DNA from: Desulfoferula sp040751985
GTDB taxonomy: Bacteria > Desulfobacterota > Desulfarculia > Desulfarculales > Desulfarculaceae
DNA length: 64,000 nucleotides
Reading direction: 5' to 3'
Assembly (NCBI GenBank): GCA_040751985.1
Contig: JBFMFU010000028.1
Location: forward strand, 1-64,000
Positions 1-8,579 of this stretch are shown here, in pieces. Every line of letters starts with the position of its first letter. Position 1 is the first letter of the stretch. The notes under the pieces were generated by a model. It was not told where the DNA came from, made no database searches, and was given only the letters and a program-made list of their open reading frames with translations. Both the position numbers and the translations under genes were made by a program.

Positions 1-12
1 AGGCTGACATTA

Positions 13-94
13 CCTCGCTGACGAGGGAAGCAGTGCGCGATAGCCGAAAATTGTTCTTGGTTGATTTTCATGCGCACATTATTGCGCATTTTGA
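13..94 (+). other. Two short inverted repeats in the left non-coding edge
   Basis: The first 134 bases hold no supported gene. Two perfect inverted repeats are visible: CCTCG-CTGA-CGAGG at 13-26 and ATGCGCA-CATTAT-TGCGCAT at 70-89. The second is followed on the plus strand by ATTTTG. It could be a weak terminator for a plus-strand gene left of the window, or an operator-like palindrome. There is no T run on the minus strand, so it is not an obvious terminator for the leftward operon. Confidence 0.3.
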
Positions 95-134
95 TCCTAA
101 ATGCAACTTAGTGTTAACACGCCCTAGGCGCTTC

Positions 135-962
135 TCACCAGGCGGTCCAGCCGCCATCCACCATCAGGTTGGTCCCGGTCACGTAGGCCGAGGCCTCGCT
201 CAAGAGGAACAGCGCCGCGCCGTCGAAGTCTGTGAAGGCGGCCATGCGGCCCAGGGGCGTGCGGGCCTGGTAGGCCTGGTGGAAGGCCTCCTCCTGGCCA
301 TCGTAGACCCCGCCGGGCGTGAGGCAGTTGACGCGCACCCCGGCCGGGCCCCACAGGCTGGCCAGGTGCCGGGCCAGGGCGATGAGGCCGCCCTTGCTGG
401 CCGAGTAGGCGGCCGGGCAGCTCAAGGGGTCGTTGCCGCCGTAGATGTTGCCGGCGCTGGTGGAGCCCTCATAGATGCGCTGGTCCGGGGCCACCACCCC
501 GTAGACGCTGGCCGTGAGCACCACGCTGCCCTGCTTGGCCGGCAGCATGAGCTTGCCCGCCTCCCGGCAGCAGAGGAAGGCCCCGCCCAGGTTGGTTTCC
601 AGCACCTGGCGCCAGGTGTCCCAGGGGTATTGTTCGAAGGGCCTGTAGTAGCCTTCGGGCTTGGCCATGACGTTGTAGACCAAGCCGTCCAGGCGGCCGT
701 AGTCCCGGCCCAGGCCGGCAAAGGCCGCCACCACTCCGGCCTCGTCGGTCACGTCCAGGGCCAGGCCGGCCAACCGGCCGTCGGTATCGGCCGCGATGGC
801 CTGGGCCAGCTCCTGGCAGCGGGCGCCGTCGCGGTCGGCGATGACCACCTGGGCCCCGGCCCGGGCGATGGCCGCGGCCATGCGCCGGCCGATGCCGCCG
901 GCCCCGCCCGCGATGAGCACCACCCGGCCGTTCAGGTCAAAAAGGTTCTGGGGCTGGCTCAT
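135..962 (-). CDS. ptmA: PtmA-like short-chain dehydrogenase/reductase
   Basis: A 275-aa classical SDR, predicted cytoplasmic. The Rossmann motif AGGAGGIG is at residues 18-25, catalytic Ser at 152, and YSASK (Tyr186, Lys190) follows. About 34 residues separate Ser and Tyr, more than the usual dozen or so, with an ASVYGVVAPDQRIYEG stretch that I associate with PtmA of Campylobacter flagellin glycosylation. It is the last gene of a five-gene leftward operon and overlaps the CMP-sugar synthetase gene by 4 nt. The neighbour order Gfo/Idh, cytidylyltransferase, SDR matches my memory of ptmF-ptmB-ptmA in C. jejuni, which supports a role in legionaminic-type sugar supply. The exact substrate cannot be read from the sequence. 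A general sugar dehydrogenase is the alternative. Confidence 0.85.
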   Translation of the reverse strand: MSQPQNLFDLNGRVVLIAGGAGGIGRRMAAAIARAGAQVVIADRDGARCQELAQAIAADTDGRLAGLALDVTDEAGVVAAFAGLGRDYGRLDGLVYNVMAKPEGYYRPFEQYPWDTWRQVLETNLGGAFLCCREAGKLMLPAKQGSVVLTASVYGVVAPDQRIYEGSTSAGNIYGGNDPLSCPAAYSASKGGLIALARHLASLWGPAGVRVNCLTPGGVYDGQEEAFHQAYQARTPLGRMAAFTDFDGAALFLLSEASAYVTGTNLMVDGGWTAW

Positions 963-1672
963 GGCCGCTCCTTTGGCTGGCGGGCCAGGAGCGCCTCCAG
1001 CACCTGGAAGTCCAGCTCGCTGTCCAGGTCAATGGCCCGCTCCCGGGGCACCTCGTAGAGCCGGGTGCGCCGGGGCAGGCGGGCTGCCTCCTCCATGAGG
1101 GCGGCGCGCTTGTAGGCCCAGACCACGGTGTTCAGGTCCCAGACCGGCGGCGCGTCCTGGCGGCGGCCCACCCCGCCCGGCAGGTCGGCGAACAGTTCCA
1201 CGTAGCCCTCCCGCGGTCGCACCATGTTGAAGTAGGGGCTGCGGTGAGAAGGCGATCCGCTGACCACCGCGTCGCAGTCCGGTGCAGCCAGGAGCCTGAG
1301 CACCGCCTCCACGTCCTCCACCCGGCGCAGGGGCGCGGTGCAGTCCAGCAGCACCAGCACGGCCATTGGCTGACCGTAGTGCGCCTCGCAGGCCGCGATA
1401 GCGTGCTGCATCACCGGCAGCATGGGCGCAATGTCGCTGGCCAGCTCGGCCGGCCGCATAAAAGGCGCCTCGGCCCCGTATTCCTTGGCCGCGGCGGCGA
1501 TGGCCTGGCTGTCGGTGGAGACCACCACCTTGTCCAGGGAAGGGCAGGCCAGGCCGCAGGCGATGGCGTGGGCGATGAGCGGCCGGCCGGCCACCAGGCG
1601 CAGGTTCTTGCCCGGCACGCCCTTGCTGCCGCCCCGGGCCGGGATCAGTCCCAAGGTCAGGCCTCGGCTCAT
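959..1672 (-). CDS. ptmB: CMP-nonulosonate (acylneuraminate) cytidylyltransferase
   Basis: A 237-aa nucleotidyltransferase of the NeuA/LegF/PseF family, which joins CTP to a nonulosonic acid and releases pyrophosphate. The N-terminal signature IPARGGSKGVPGKN (about residues 10-23) is the CTP-binding loop of the family. LLDCTAPLR stands where family members have LLQPTSPLR, and IDLDSELDF near the C-terminus supplies late acidic residues. Length is normal for single-domain PtmB/LegF. It overlaps the genes on both sides by 4 nt, so translation is probably coupled. With the PtmA-like SDR next door and LegB/NeuB at the right end of the window, legionaminic acid or a relative is the likely substrate. 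A CMP-Kdo-like or other ulosonic acid made by the operon's aldolase is also possible. Confidence 0.88.
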   Translation of the reverse strand: MSRGLTLGLIPARGGSKGVPGKNLRLVAGRPLIAHAIACGLACPSLDKVVVSTDSQAIAAAAKEYGAEAPFMRPAELASDIAPMLPVMQHAIAACEAHYGQPMAVLVLLDCTAPLRRVEDVEAVLRLLAAPDCDAVVSGSPSHRSPYFNMVRPREGYVELFADLPGGVGRRQDAPPVWDLNTVVWAYKRAALMEEAARLPRRTRLYEVPRERAIDLDSELDFQVLEALLARQPKERP

Positions 1673-2661
1673 GGCTGCACCGTCCTTTGCTCGGCCGCAG
1701 CCCGCTTGGCGGACAGGGCCAGGCGGGTGGCGGCGATGCCTTGGGCCAGGCTCACCCGCGGCTCCTCCTGGCCGGCCAGCACGGCCAGCCAGTGGCGCAT
1801 CTGGGACCGGAACAGGTCGTCACGCTCAAAGCCGGGCGGGTCGCTCACCCGCTGCGGCGCCTGGCCCGGCCGCCGCAGCTCCAGCCAGCCCGCGTCCTGT
1901 TGCCACATAATCACGCCTTCTTCTCCGATGACCTTTAGCCAGCGGGTGTAGCCGGGCTGGATGCAGTCCAGGTGCACCTGGCTCAGGCCGCCCGAGGCGT
2001 GAAGGGTGCTGATCTCGGCCAGGTCCTCGGCGTCCATCTCCAGGCCGGAGACGTGGTCGGCCACACAGGCCACGCTGGCGGCCGGCCCCAGGCAGGCCAG
2101 GGCCAGGTCCAGCTCGTGCACCAGCTCCAGGATCACCCCGCCGCCCAGCTCGGCCCGGGCAGTCTGCGAGGCGCGGTAGTCCACCTCCGGCCGCCAGTCG
2201 GGCAGCCACTGGCCCACCTCGGCCTGCAGCGACAGGGGGTGGCCGACGGCCCCTTGCTGCAGCCAGGCGCTCAGCTGCGCAAAGGCGGGATGGTAGCGCA
2301 GTTGCAGGCCTACCAGCACCGGCAGGCCGCGCTCGGCCACCGCGGCGGCTAGCTCCTCCAGGCCCGCCTCCTGAAGGCCCACCGGCTTCTCCAGCAGGAA
2401 GGGCACCCCGGCCTTGGCCAGGGTCAGGGCGGTCTCCACATGTCGGCTGGTGGGGTTGGCCACCACGGCGAAGTCGGGCCGCTCTTCAAGGGCCTGGTCC
2501 AGGGCGCGGAAGGAGCGGCCCTGGGCCGCGGCCAACTCCGGCACCGAGGCTGGGCCCTGGCCCGAGCGCAGGGCCGATACCTCGGCCCCCGGCGCCAGCT
2601 CGCGCAGGATGCGCAGGTGCCGGCGGCCGATGGAGCCCAAGCCTATGAACAGCGCCCGCAT
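1669..2661 (-). CDS. Gfo/Idh/MocA family oxidoreductase (PtmF-position)
   Basis: A 330-aa NAD(P)-dependent sugar oxidoreductase. The N-terminal Rossmann motif GLGSIGRRH is at residues 7-15, and the conserved EKP (LLEKPVG) follows near residue 110. The C-terminal domain carries WLPDWRPEVDYR and ELVHELDLA; the His there fits the catalytic position of the family. It lies directly upstream of the cytidylyltransferase gene (4-nt overlap) and touches the preceding transferase gene by one base. In Campylobacter a gene of this class (ptmF, from memory) sits beside ptmB and ptmA, so a role in the same pathway is likely. Family members oxidise or reduce many sugar hydroxyls, and the actual position is not predictable here. 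Confidence 0.82.
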   Translation of the reverse strand: MRALFIGLGSIGRRHLRILRELAPGAEVSALRSGQGPASVPELAAAQGRSFRALDQALEERPDFAVVANPTSRHVETALTLAKAGVPFLLEKPVGLQEAGLEELAAAVAERGLPVLVGLQLRYHPAFAQLSAWLQQGAVGHPLSLQAEVGQWLPDWRPEVDYRASQTARAELGGGVILELVHELDLALACLGPAASVACVADHVSGLEMDAEDLAEISTLHASGGLSQVHLDCIQPGYTRWLKVIGEEGVIMWQQDAGWLELRRPGQAPQRVSDPPGFERDDLFRSQMRHWLAVLAGQEEPRVSLAQGIAATRLALSAKRAAAEQRTVQP

Positions 2662-4118
2662 CAGGCCTCCCCCCGCGCCAGCTCGATCAGGTGCCGGGCG
2701 ATAGCCCGGCCGGCCGCGCCCTGGTTGGGGCCCAACTCCTCGGCCGCCACCAGGGCCCGGCCCTCACGCCGCATCTCCGGGTGCAGCAGGGCCTCGTTGA
2801 TGGCCGCGATGAGCTGCTCCGGGTCCTCGGCGGTGCGCTCGGCCCCGCGCCGGCAGATGCGCACGATGTGCTCCAGGGTATAGACCGAGCGGTCCTCGGA
2901 CCCCAGGTGCACGTTGTGCGCGTGCATGATGAAATTGACGATGGGCAGGTCCACGGCCGCGGCCTCCAGCATCAGCGTCGAGTAGTAGTTTACCAAAACC
3001 GCGCTGTGGGCCAGCATGGAGGCCAGGTCCACGATCTCGCTGGCCGGCATGTCCGAGGGCAGCTTGGTGGAGAGGATATGGGGTCGGTTGAAGGCCACGA
3101 AGGGGTACTGGTCCTGGATGGTTTGGTACTGGTCCAGGACCTTCTGGAACTTGAGGCCGTTCTGGTCGCCCTGGAAGTGGTTGGGGTGCAGGCGCACCAA
3201 GAGCGAGCAGGGCTGGGCCAGGCGGCCGCCGGCGATGGCCTCGGCCAGCAGGCGGATGTAGTCCGGGGTCCAGGGGAACTTGTTGGGGGTGCGGGTGCCG
3301 AAGAAGATGATCTTGCGCGCCGGGTCTAGGCCGAAGCGGGCGCAGAGCTGCTCCCGGCTCAGCCAGCGCTCGGGGTGGCGGTAGATGTCGAAGTGGGCCA
3401 CCCCGCCCACCAAGACCTTGGCCGGGTCCACGTCGTAGTAGCGCACCAGCTCGTCCTGCATGATCTCGGTCCAGGCCACGATGTGCTCGGCCGTGGCGCC
3501 GGGCAGGCCCTTGCCGCTGGTGTTATCCCAACTCAGGATCACCGCGCAGCGCCGGGCGCCGTGCTGCTTGGCCTCGCGCATGAGGTACTGGTCAAAGTCA
3601 AAGTAACCCAGGCTGGTGGTGATGACCAGGCCTGGCTGGTGGCGCGCGAACAGCTCCTGATGGGCCCGGCCCGCGAAGCAGCGCTCCTCCAAGGCCACCA
3701 GCAGCCGCCGGGCCCAGCGCCAGCGCATCAGGGGACGGCGCAGCAGATCGATCAGCCAGTAGCGCAGCTTGGCCTTAATCCCCTCGCGGTAGCAGATGTT
3801 CTGGAAGGCCTTGAAGCGTGCGCCCAGCGAGCCCTGGTCGTGCCGGCCGGGCATGGCGTACCAGCGCAGCTCCTTCAAAAATATCTGCAACTGGCTGTCC
3901 AGGAAGTAGCGCCGGCAGGCCGCGAAGTCGAACAGCTCCACCATTGCGCCAACGGCTTCGAACTCTTGGCGGAAGTAGTCCTCGTCGGCGTTGGGTGTGA
4001 GTACCACCACCTTGAGCCCGGCCGCGATCAGCTCGGGCAGGATGTCGCTGCGCAGCAGATAGCGCGCCCCGAAGCCGGAGTTGACGGCGATGAAGATGGT
4101 GTGTGGGTCGCTGGTCAT
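2661..4118 (-). CDS. GT-B-fold surface carbohydrate transferase (CDP-glycerol transferase-like)
   Basis: A 485-aa protein with no signal peptide and no clear membrane segments. It resembles CDP-glycerol glycerophosphotransferase-type GT-B proteins: SWDNTSGKGLP in the middle, LLVRLHPNHF, and NYYSTLMLEAAAVDLPIVNF near the C-terminus, the region that in such enzymes contacts the nucleotide donor. It is a clear paralogue of the 487-aa product at 57059-58522: both have SWDN, VAHxD, LLVRLHP and a YSTLM(L/I)EAA block in the same order. Both copies sit beside legionaminate-type genes. I infer that it transfers a sugar, possibly the CMP-activated one made by its operon. A glycerol- or ribitol-phosphate transferase is the alternative. 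Confidence 0.7.
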   Translation of the reverse strand: MTSDPHTIFIAVNSGFGARYLLRSDILPELIAAGLKVVVLTPNADEDYFRQEFEAVGAMVELFDFAACRRYFLDSQLQIFLKELRWYAMPGRHDQGSLGARFKAFQNICYREGIKAKLRYWLIDLLRRPLMRWRWARRLLVALEERCFAGRAHQELFARHQPGLVITTSLGYFDFDQYLMREAKQHGARRCAVILSWDNTSGKGLPGATAEHIVAWTEIMQDELVRYYDVDPAKVLVGGVAHFDIYRHPERWLSREQLCARFGLDPARKIIFFGTRTPNKFPWTPDYIRLLAEAIAGGRLAQPCSLLVRLHPNHFQGDQNGLKFQKVLDQYQTIQDQYPFVAFNRPHILSTKLPSDMPASEIVDLASMLAHSAVLVNYYSTLMLEAAAVDLPIVNFIMHAHNVHLGSEDRSVYTLEHIVRICRRGAERTAEDPEQLIAAINEALLHPEMRREGRALVAAEELGPNQGAAGRAIARHLIELARGEA

Positions 4119-4128
4119 GCCGCCGGGA

Positions 4129-4914
4129 TCAGGCCGGGGGGGCGCCCTTCAGATCGTCCAGCAGGCTGCGGCAGGCCACGTCCAGCATGCGGATGTCCAC
4201 GCTGTAGGCCAGGAAGCGGTAGCCTTCCTGCACCCGGCGCTTCAGCTCGGCCGGGTCCGGCTCCACCACGTGCAGGCCGGCGGGCTTGCCGCTGCGAGCC
4301 GCCTGGGCCAGAACGGCCTGCATGGCCTTGGCCAGGTCCGGGTGGGCGAAGTCGCCGGGCCGGCCCAGGGAGCCGGAGAGGTCGTAGGGACCCACGATGC
4401 AGCCGTCCACCCCGTCCACGGCCACGATGGCGGCCAGATTCTTGACCCCCTGGATGTGCTCGATCTGCACGATGACCACGGCCTCTTCCTGCAACCAGCG
4501 CTTATATTCAGCAAAGGCCGCGCCGTAGCCCTGGGCCCGGCCCAGGCCCACCCCCCGCTGGCCCCGCGGCGGATACTGCACGGCCCGTACCGCGGCCTCG
4601 GCCTCGGCGGCGCTGTTGACCATGGGCACCACCACGCCGTGGGCGCCGGCGTCCATGATGCGCTTGATCTGCACCGGGTCATTGGCCGACAGGCGCACCA
4701 GGACCGGCACCCCACAGAGGTCGATGGCCCGGATCAGCTCGCCGGCCTGCGGCAGGGAGATGGTGCTGTGCTCCAGGTCCACCACCAACCAGTCAAAGCC
4801 GGCCCGGGCCATGATCTCGCCGATGCCGGGGTGGCCCAGGGTGATCCAGGAGCCCACGGTCAGCTCGCCGGCGGCCAGCTTTTTCTTTAGGGAAGGCGAT
4901 GAGACAGGCATCAT
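4129..4914 (-). CDS. HpcH/HpaI family aldolase
   Basis: A 261-aa class II pyruvate aldolase of the HpaI/YfaU type, catalysing reversible aldol addition of pyruvate (or a 2-oxo acid) to an aldehyde. DLEHS (46-50) carries the catalytic His49, Arg74 lies in VLVRLS, and Q150/E152 (QIEH) and D178 (GPYDLSG) are the expected metal and substrate ligands. It is the first gene of the leftward operon, about 30 nt downstream of the predicted transcription start. An aldolase next to a CMP-sugar synthetase is notable, because such enzymes make 2-keto-3-deoxy acids, the chemical class that cytidylyltransferases activate. That link is inference. Catabolic roles are the usual annotation for this family. Confidence 0.85.
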   Translation of the reverse strand: MMPVSSPSLKKKLAAGELTVGSWITLGHPGIGEIMARAGFDWLVVDLEHSTISLPQAGELIRAIDLCGVPVLVRLSANDPVQIKRIMDAGAHGVVVPMVNSAAEAEAAVRAVQYPPRGQRGVGLGRAQGYGAAFAEYKRWLQEEAVVIVQIEHIQGVKNLAAIVAVDGVDGCIVGPYDLSGSLGRPGDFAHPDLAKAMQAVLAQAARSGKPAGLHVVEPDPAELKRRVQEGYRFLAYSVDIRMLDVACRSLLDDLKGAPPA

Positions 4915-4950
4915 GGCTACCTAATATTTTTTTATTTTCGTGGACTTAAT

Positions 4951-4979
4951 TTTATATAAGCTATGCTGGCCCAAGTCAA
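4951..4979 (-). promoter_or_regulatory. Sigma70-type promoter for the leftward ptm-like operon
   Basis: Read on the minus strand, TTGACT (4979-4974) and TATAAA (4956-4951) are separated by exactly 17 nt, close to consensus. Transcription would begin near 4944, giving a leader of about 30 nt, mostly A/T, before the aldolase start at 4914. The AT-rich patch stands out in otherwise GC-rich DNA. I see no equally good promoter for the divergent gene starting at 5121. Confidence 0.65.
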
Positions 4980-5120
4980 CGGAGTGTTCTCCCCGGGCCC
5001 TGGCCGGCCGGGCGCGGGGCAGGGCAGGCTTGGTTGAGGGTTGACTTAAGGGGGCGGATTCACGGAGGCTTGGGCCAAGGGGCCCGGTGCGGGCAAGGCT
5101 GAGGATTCGGTGCAGCAGGC

Positions 5121-7412
5121 ATGAATCGCTACCAATGGCCAAATAGGCAAGAGGTCTTGGCGGGCCTGGGCCTAGTGGTGCTGCACGTCTTGGCCTACAT
5201 CGGCCAGCAGCGGCTGGACGCCCCCACATTCAACCCCCTTTGGGGCCCGTTCCTGATCCTGCTCTCCCTGGGCCTCCTGTTTTGGTGCTACTACAACCTC
5301 GGCCTCTGGGCGGGCGGGTGGCTCTTCGGCTGGGGCCAAGACCTACCCGGCGGCGCGGCCGTGGCAGTGGCCCTGGGCCTTATCGCCTCCATCGCTATCC
5401 TGCTGGTGCTGGGCCTGCTGGGCCTGCTGAGCCCGGCGATAATCTTCGCGCTGTTCGCCCTGATTCTTTTGGCCTCCGGCCACCGCCTTCTGGCGGTCCT
5501 GAAAGGCCTGGGCGCACTGCGCTCCTCTGGCTGGGACCGTTCCCAGGTCTGGGTTTGGCTGGGCCTGGCCGCTTCGGTCTTGACCCTGCTGGTCCTTTTT
5601 ACGGACACGGTCCTGCGGGGCGAGTTTCAGTCCGATGTGATCGATGCCTTCACGGTCTACCTGCCCGAGATCACCTCGCACCTGAAGACCGGCGACCTGA
5701 CGAGGCCCTATTTCGTGTTCCAGGCCCATGTTTTCCCCTGGCTTTACTCCAGCCTGCTCTATCTGCCGGTTCTGGCCCTGGCCACGGTGCATAGCCTGCC
5801 GGCCTTTTCCCTGGCCCTCATGATCCTGGCCGGCATGCTGGTGTTCAAGATCGCCGGACGCCTGGTCCGCGTGGAGGCGGCCCTGGCGGCGCCGGCCTTT
5901 TTCTTTCTGAGCTTCTTCTGGCTCTATCACAATGACCTCGGCCTTAACCTGCTTAAATACAACCACTTTCTCTCGATGATCCTGGGCCTGCTGACGCTCT
6001 ATTTTATCTTGGAGTTCATGGCCGGCGGCCAGATCGGCGCGGCGGTCATGGGCGGGGTGGCCACAGGGCTCATGGTGGCCGAGTTCTCCCTGGCCTTTCC
6101 CCCCACCCTGGTGTGGCTGGCGGCCTGCCTGCTGGTTCCGGGGGTGCGGCGCCGGGTGGCCGCGGCGCCGGCCAAGGTGCTGCTGGCCTGGGGGCTGCCC
6201 ATAATCGCCGTTCCTATGGTGCCCCTGGCCGTGAACTACGTCTGCACCGGCCTGCCCGCTGACCCCATAATGGTTCCTTTTTTCATGAAATGGTTCACGC
6301 TCCGGCCAGAATACTGGAGCTCATTCTTCTACGGCGGGCAGCATGCCTATCCCGTGGCCTATGCGGCCCAGACCCAGCTGAGCGCCACCGTATTCAAGCT
6401 CTGCCGCTTCTATGCCATACCCCTGGCCGCGGCAGCGGTGGCCCTGTTCATTGGCGGCTGGCGCCGGGAGGGAGCCCCGGTCTATCTCCTGGTAGTGGCC
6501 ACGCTATTGTGGCTGGTGTTCATCCAGCACTACATCAGCCCCAAGACCCGCTACCAGTTCTTTGCTCTGCCCCTGTTGGCCATAACCAGCGCTGTGCTGC
6601 TGGGTTACTTTTTCGCGGTCCTCAAAAAGATAGTGCGCTCTGCCAAGCTGGCCGCGGTCTGCGCCCTGGTCTTGCTCTACGCGGCCGGGGTTTGGGCCCA
6701 GGACATGGCCCCGCCAATCCTGCAGCTATACCTGGCCGCGGACAAGGGCCTATGGATGCTCAATGACTACCGCAGCCACCACCGGGCGGTGCGGGAATAT
6801 CAGGACAGCGCCCTGCTGAAATACGTCAGTGAGCATGTGGGCCGCACGGAGAAGATCGTCGTCCCCCAAATCGGCTTCTTGAACTACACCCTGGGGCGCA
6901 TTGCCTTGAATCCCGGCACCTTGCCCTACCACGTCCTGTTCATGACCGACGGCCGGGAAATGTTGTCTACTCTGAAGGAACTCCATATAACCCATCTGCT
7001 TCTTGTGCAGGGCAAGCCCGTGACCGGCCCGTACCGCCCGCTGCTGCTGGAGCCCGGCTTCGCCAGCCAGCATCTGCAACTGGTGGCCTTGGCCGAGATC
7101 AGGCGCTATTTGTTCAACGACCAGCTTTACGCCTACCGGCAGGACAGGAGGCACATCCTGGACCCCAAGCACGTCGAGACGGTCTATCTGTTCAAAATAT
7201 CCAATCTCCCTTTGCCGCAGACGCCGCCTCAGGCCCAAACAATCGAACAAATAGTTGCCAAGATAAAGATGTGGAATACCTACACGCCGGAAATGGTAAA
7301 AACCCTGCGCAATTTGCGCCTTTCCAAAGACACCGGGCAGCGTTTAAATGACTTTGATCAGAAGTGGGGTCGCGCCTCGAACGCCTTTGAGAGAATTGCT
7401 GCCGGAAAATAA
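5121..7412 (+). CDS. Large polytopic membrane protein, GT-C glycosyltransferase-like
   Basis: A 763-aa protein with roughly ten or more hydrophobic segments in the first 540 residues and a soluble C-terminal part (about 550-763). A loop after the early segments reads FQSDVIDAFTVYLPEI, an acidic periplasmic loop as expected in GT-C enzymes (PMT/ArnT-like), which use polyprenyl-phosphate sugars outside the membrane. A clear family match was not recognised, so donor and acceptor are unknown. The ATG at 5121 lacks a strong ribosome site (GAGG is about 17 nt upstream). It is divergent from the ptm-like operon and is followed by a 337-nt gap, so it may be a separate transcription unit. Two other proteins of this general kind lie at 21894 and 26534. 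Confidence 0.7.
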   Translation: MNRYQWPNRQEVLAGLGLVVLHVLAYIGQQRLDAPTFNPLWGPFLILLSLGLLFWCYYNLGLWAGGWLFGWGQDLPGGAAVAVALGLIASIAILLVLGLLGLLSPAIIFALFALILLASGHRLLAVLKGLGALRSSGWDRSQVWVWLGLAASVLTLLVLFTDTVLRGEFQSDVIDAFTVYLPEITSHLKTGDLTRPYFVFQAHVFPWLYSSLLYLPVLALATVHSLPAFSLALMILAGMLVFKIAGRLVRVEAALAAPAFFFLSFFWLYHNDLGLNLLKYNHFLSMILGLLTLYFILEFMAGGQIGAAVMGGVATGLMVAEFSLAFPPTLVWLAACLLVPGVRRRVAAAPAKVLLAWGLPIIAVPMVPLAVNYVCTGLPADPIMVPFFMKWFTLRPEYWSSFFYGGQHAYPVAYAAQTQLSATVFKLCRFYAIPLAAAAVALFIGGWRREGAPVYLLVVATLLWLVFIQHYISPKTRYQFFALPLLAITSAVLLGYFFAVLKKIVRSAKLAAVCALVLLYAAGVWAQDMAPPILQLYLAADKGLWMLNDYRSHHRAVREYQDSALLKYVSEHVGRTEKIVVPQIGFLNYTLGRIALNPGTLPYHVLFMTDGREMLSTLKELHITHLLLVQGKPVTGPYRPLLLEPGFASQHLQLVALAEIRRYLFNDQLYAYRQDRRHILDPKHVETVYLFKISNLPLPQTPPQAQTIEQIVAKIKMWNTYTPEMVKTLRNLRLSKDTGQRLNDFDQKWGRASNAFERIAAGK

Positions 7413-7504
7413 AATAGTCGCTCCCTGACCAGCATAGAGATGTGCAAAGGGCCTCCTGTGCGCGTGACCAAATCAGGCCCCTGCCGTGGCATGCCCTGCG
7501 GCGG

Positions 7505-7535
7505 ATTGCCTTGCCTGGCGCCAGGGCAGCGCAAT
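7505..7535. repeat. Imperfect inverted repeat with a 12-bp palindrome
   Basis: The gap 7413-7749 (337 nt) has no supported gene. It contains the perfect palindrome CCTGGCGCCAGG at 7514-7525, inside a longer imperfect inverted repeat whose ends are ATTGC (7505) and GCAAT (7535). No T run follows on either strand, so this is not a standard terminator. It could be an operator or an RNA hairpin. The GGTTCGAACC at 7537-7546 resembles a tRNA T-arm, but no tRNA folds around it. Confidence 0.35.
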
Positions 7536-7714
7536 GGTTCGAACCGCGGGGCGGTCAAGAACGGAATTGGCCCATGGCCAGGGTAGGTTTTGCCGGGGAG
7601 CGGGATAGGGGAGTCACGGCGCAACATACATTTGAAATGTAATTCCTTAGCACTACATGCGGCGGCTCTGGCCTCAGTTCTGTGTGCCAGTTCTGTTTTT
7701 TAACCAGAAAGTCG

Positions 7715-7743
7715 TTGTAATATTTTGGGAGAGTACATATTAT
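7715..7743 (+). promoter_or_regulatory. Possible promoter for the GT2 gene
   Basis: TTGTAA (7715-7720), a 17-nt spacer and TATTAT (7738-7743) form a plausible sigma70-type promoter. Transcription would start near 7750, right at the first candidate ATG. If this promoter is used, the second ATG at 7774 becomes the more likely start of the glycosyltransferase. Confidence 0.4.
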
Positions 7744-7749
7744 GCACCA

Positions 7750-8517
7750 ATGAACATCGAAGCTAAACCAGGTATGAACGATCAAAGTCAAATATCCCCG
7801 GAACTCAGCATCTTTGTCCCTTGTCTTAATGAAGAAGCCAACGTGAACTCCACCTTGCGGACCATTCTGGAGGCCTGCGCTGAGGTTGGTTGCAGCTATG
7901 AAATCCTGGTGGTGGACGACGGATCCACCGATGCAACTTCGCAGAGGGTTGAGGAGTTCAAGCAGGAGCATCCAAAAGAGGACATAACTTTGGTCCGGGG
8001 AAAGTCTTGCCGGGGCCTGGCCCATCGCTACCGCCAGGCGGCCCAGTTGGCCCGGGGCAAGTATTTCCGCCTGGTGTGCGGGGACAACGTGGAGCCCCGG
8101 GAGACCATGGTGGCTATTTTCAGCAAGCGGGGGCTGGCGGATGTGGTGGTGCCCTACCCCGAGGACATAGAGGGCCTGGGGCTGGGCCGCCGGACCCTGC
8201 GCGTCTTTTTCAACTCCTGCGTGAACCTGGCCAGCGGAAACAAGCTGAAATACTACAACGGCTGCCACCTGCACCTGCGCGAAAACGTGATCAATTCCGA
8301 GGTGGACACGAAAGGGTTCGGCTTCCAGGCTGAGATTCTCTGCCATTTGCTGGCCAAGGGCGCCACCTTCCAAGAGGTCCCGGTCAAGTTCCGCCACAAC
8401 CAGGATGGGCCATCAGGAGCCCTCAAGATCAAGAATATGGCGGCCATGGCGGCCAGCGTGCTCAGAATACTGCGCGGCCGCTTTGGCGGGGTGCGCAACG
8501 GCCACAGGCCCCGATAG
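7750..8517 (+). CDS. Family 2 glycosyltransferase
   Basis: A GT-A fold glycosyltransferase of 255 aa if it starts at 7750, or 247 aa from the ATG at 7774. The domain begins at LSIFVPCLNEEANV, followed by VVDDGSTDAT (nucleotide-binding region), CGDNVEPRE in place of the usual DxD, and FGFQAEILCHLLAKG, typical of dolichyl-phosphate-mannose-synthase-like enzymes such as DPM1/ArnC relatives. The C-terminus has no clear membrane pair, so it is probably peripheral and may load a sugar onto a polyprenyl carrier or extend a lipid-linked glycan. The DPM1-like reading would fit supply of a GT-C enzyme such as the upstream 763-aa protein. Start choice is uncertain because neither ATG has a strong ribosome site. 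Confidence 0.82.
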   Translation: MNIEAKPGMNDQSQISPELSIFVPCLNEEANVNSTLRTILEACAEVGCSYEILVVDDGSTDATSQRVEEFKQEHPKEDITLVRGKSCRGLAHRYRQAAQLARGKYFRLVCGDNVEPRETMVAIFSKRGLADVVVPYPEDIEGLGLGRRTLRVFFNSCVNLASGNKLKYYNGCHLHLRENVINSEVDTKGFGFQAEILCHLLAKGATFQEVPVKFRHNQDGPSGALKIKNMAAMAASVLRILRGRFGGVRNGHRPR

Positions 8518-8579
8518 AGAGCCTAAGATCATTGGTGAGGCCTTGGCAGCTGGTTGATGGCTGACGGGGTGCTTGATAG

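Noticed and set aside
33..1058. Long plus-strand frame of 341 codons opposite the first genes
   Set aside because: It is antisense to the well-supported SDR gene; its His/Gly/Ala/Gln-rich composition is typical of the reverse strand of GC-rich genes.
5041..5069. TTGACT at 5041 as a promoter for the 763-aa membrane protein
   Set aside because: No -10-like hexamer is found at 16-18 nt downstream in this GC-rich stretch.
7505..7570. GGTTCGAACC at 7537-7546 looks like a tRNA T-arm
   Set aside because: The flanking bases do not form a 5-bp T stem, and no acceptor, D or anticodon stems can be placed around it.
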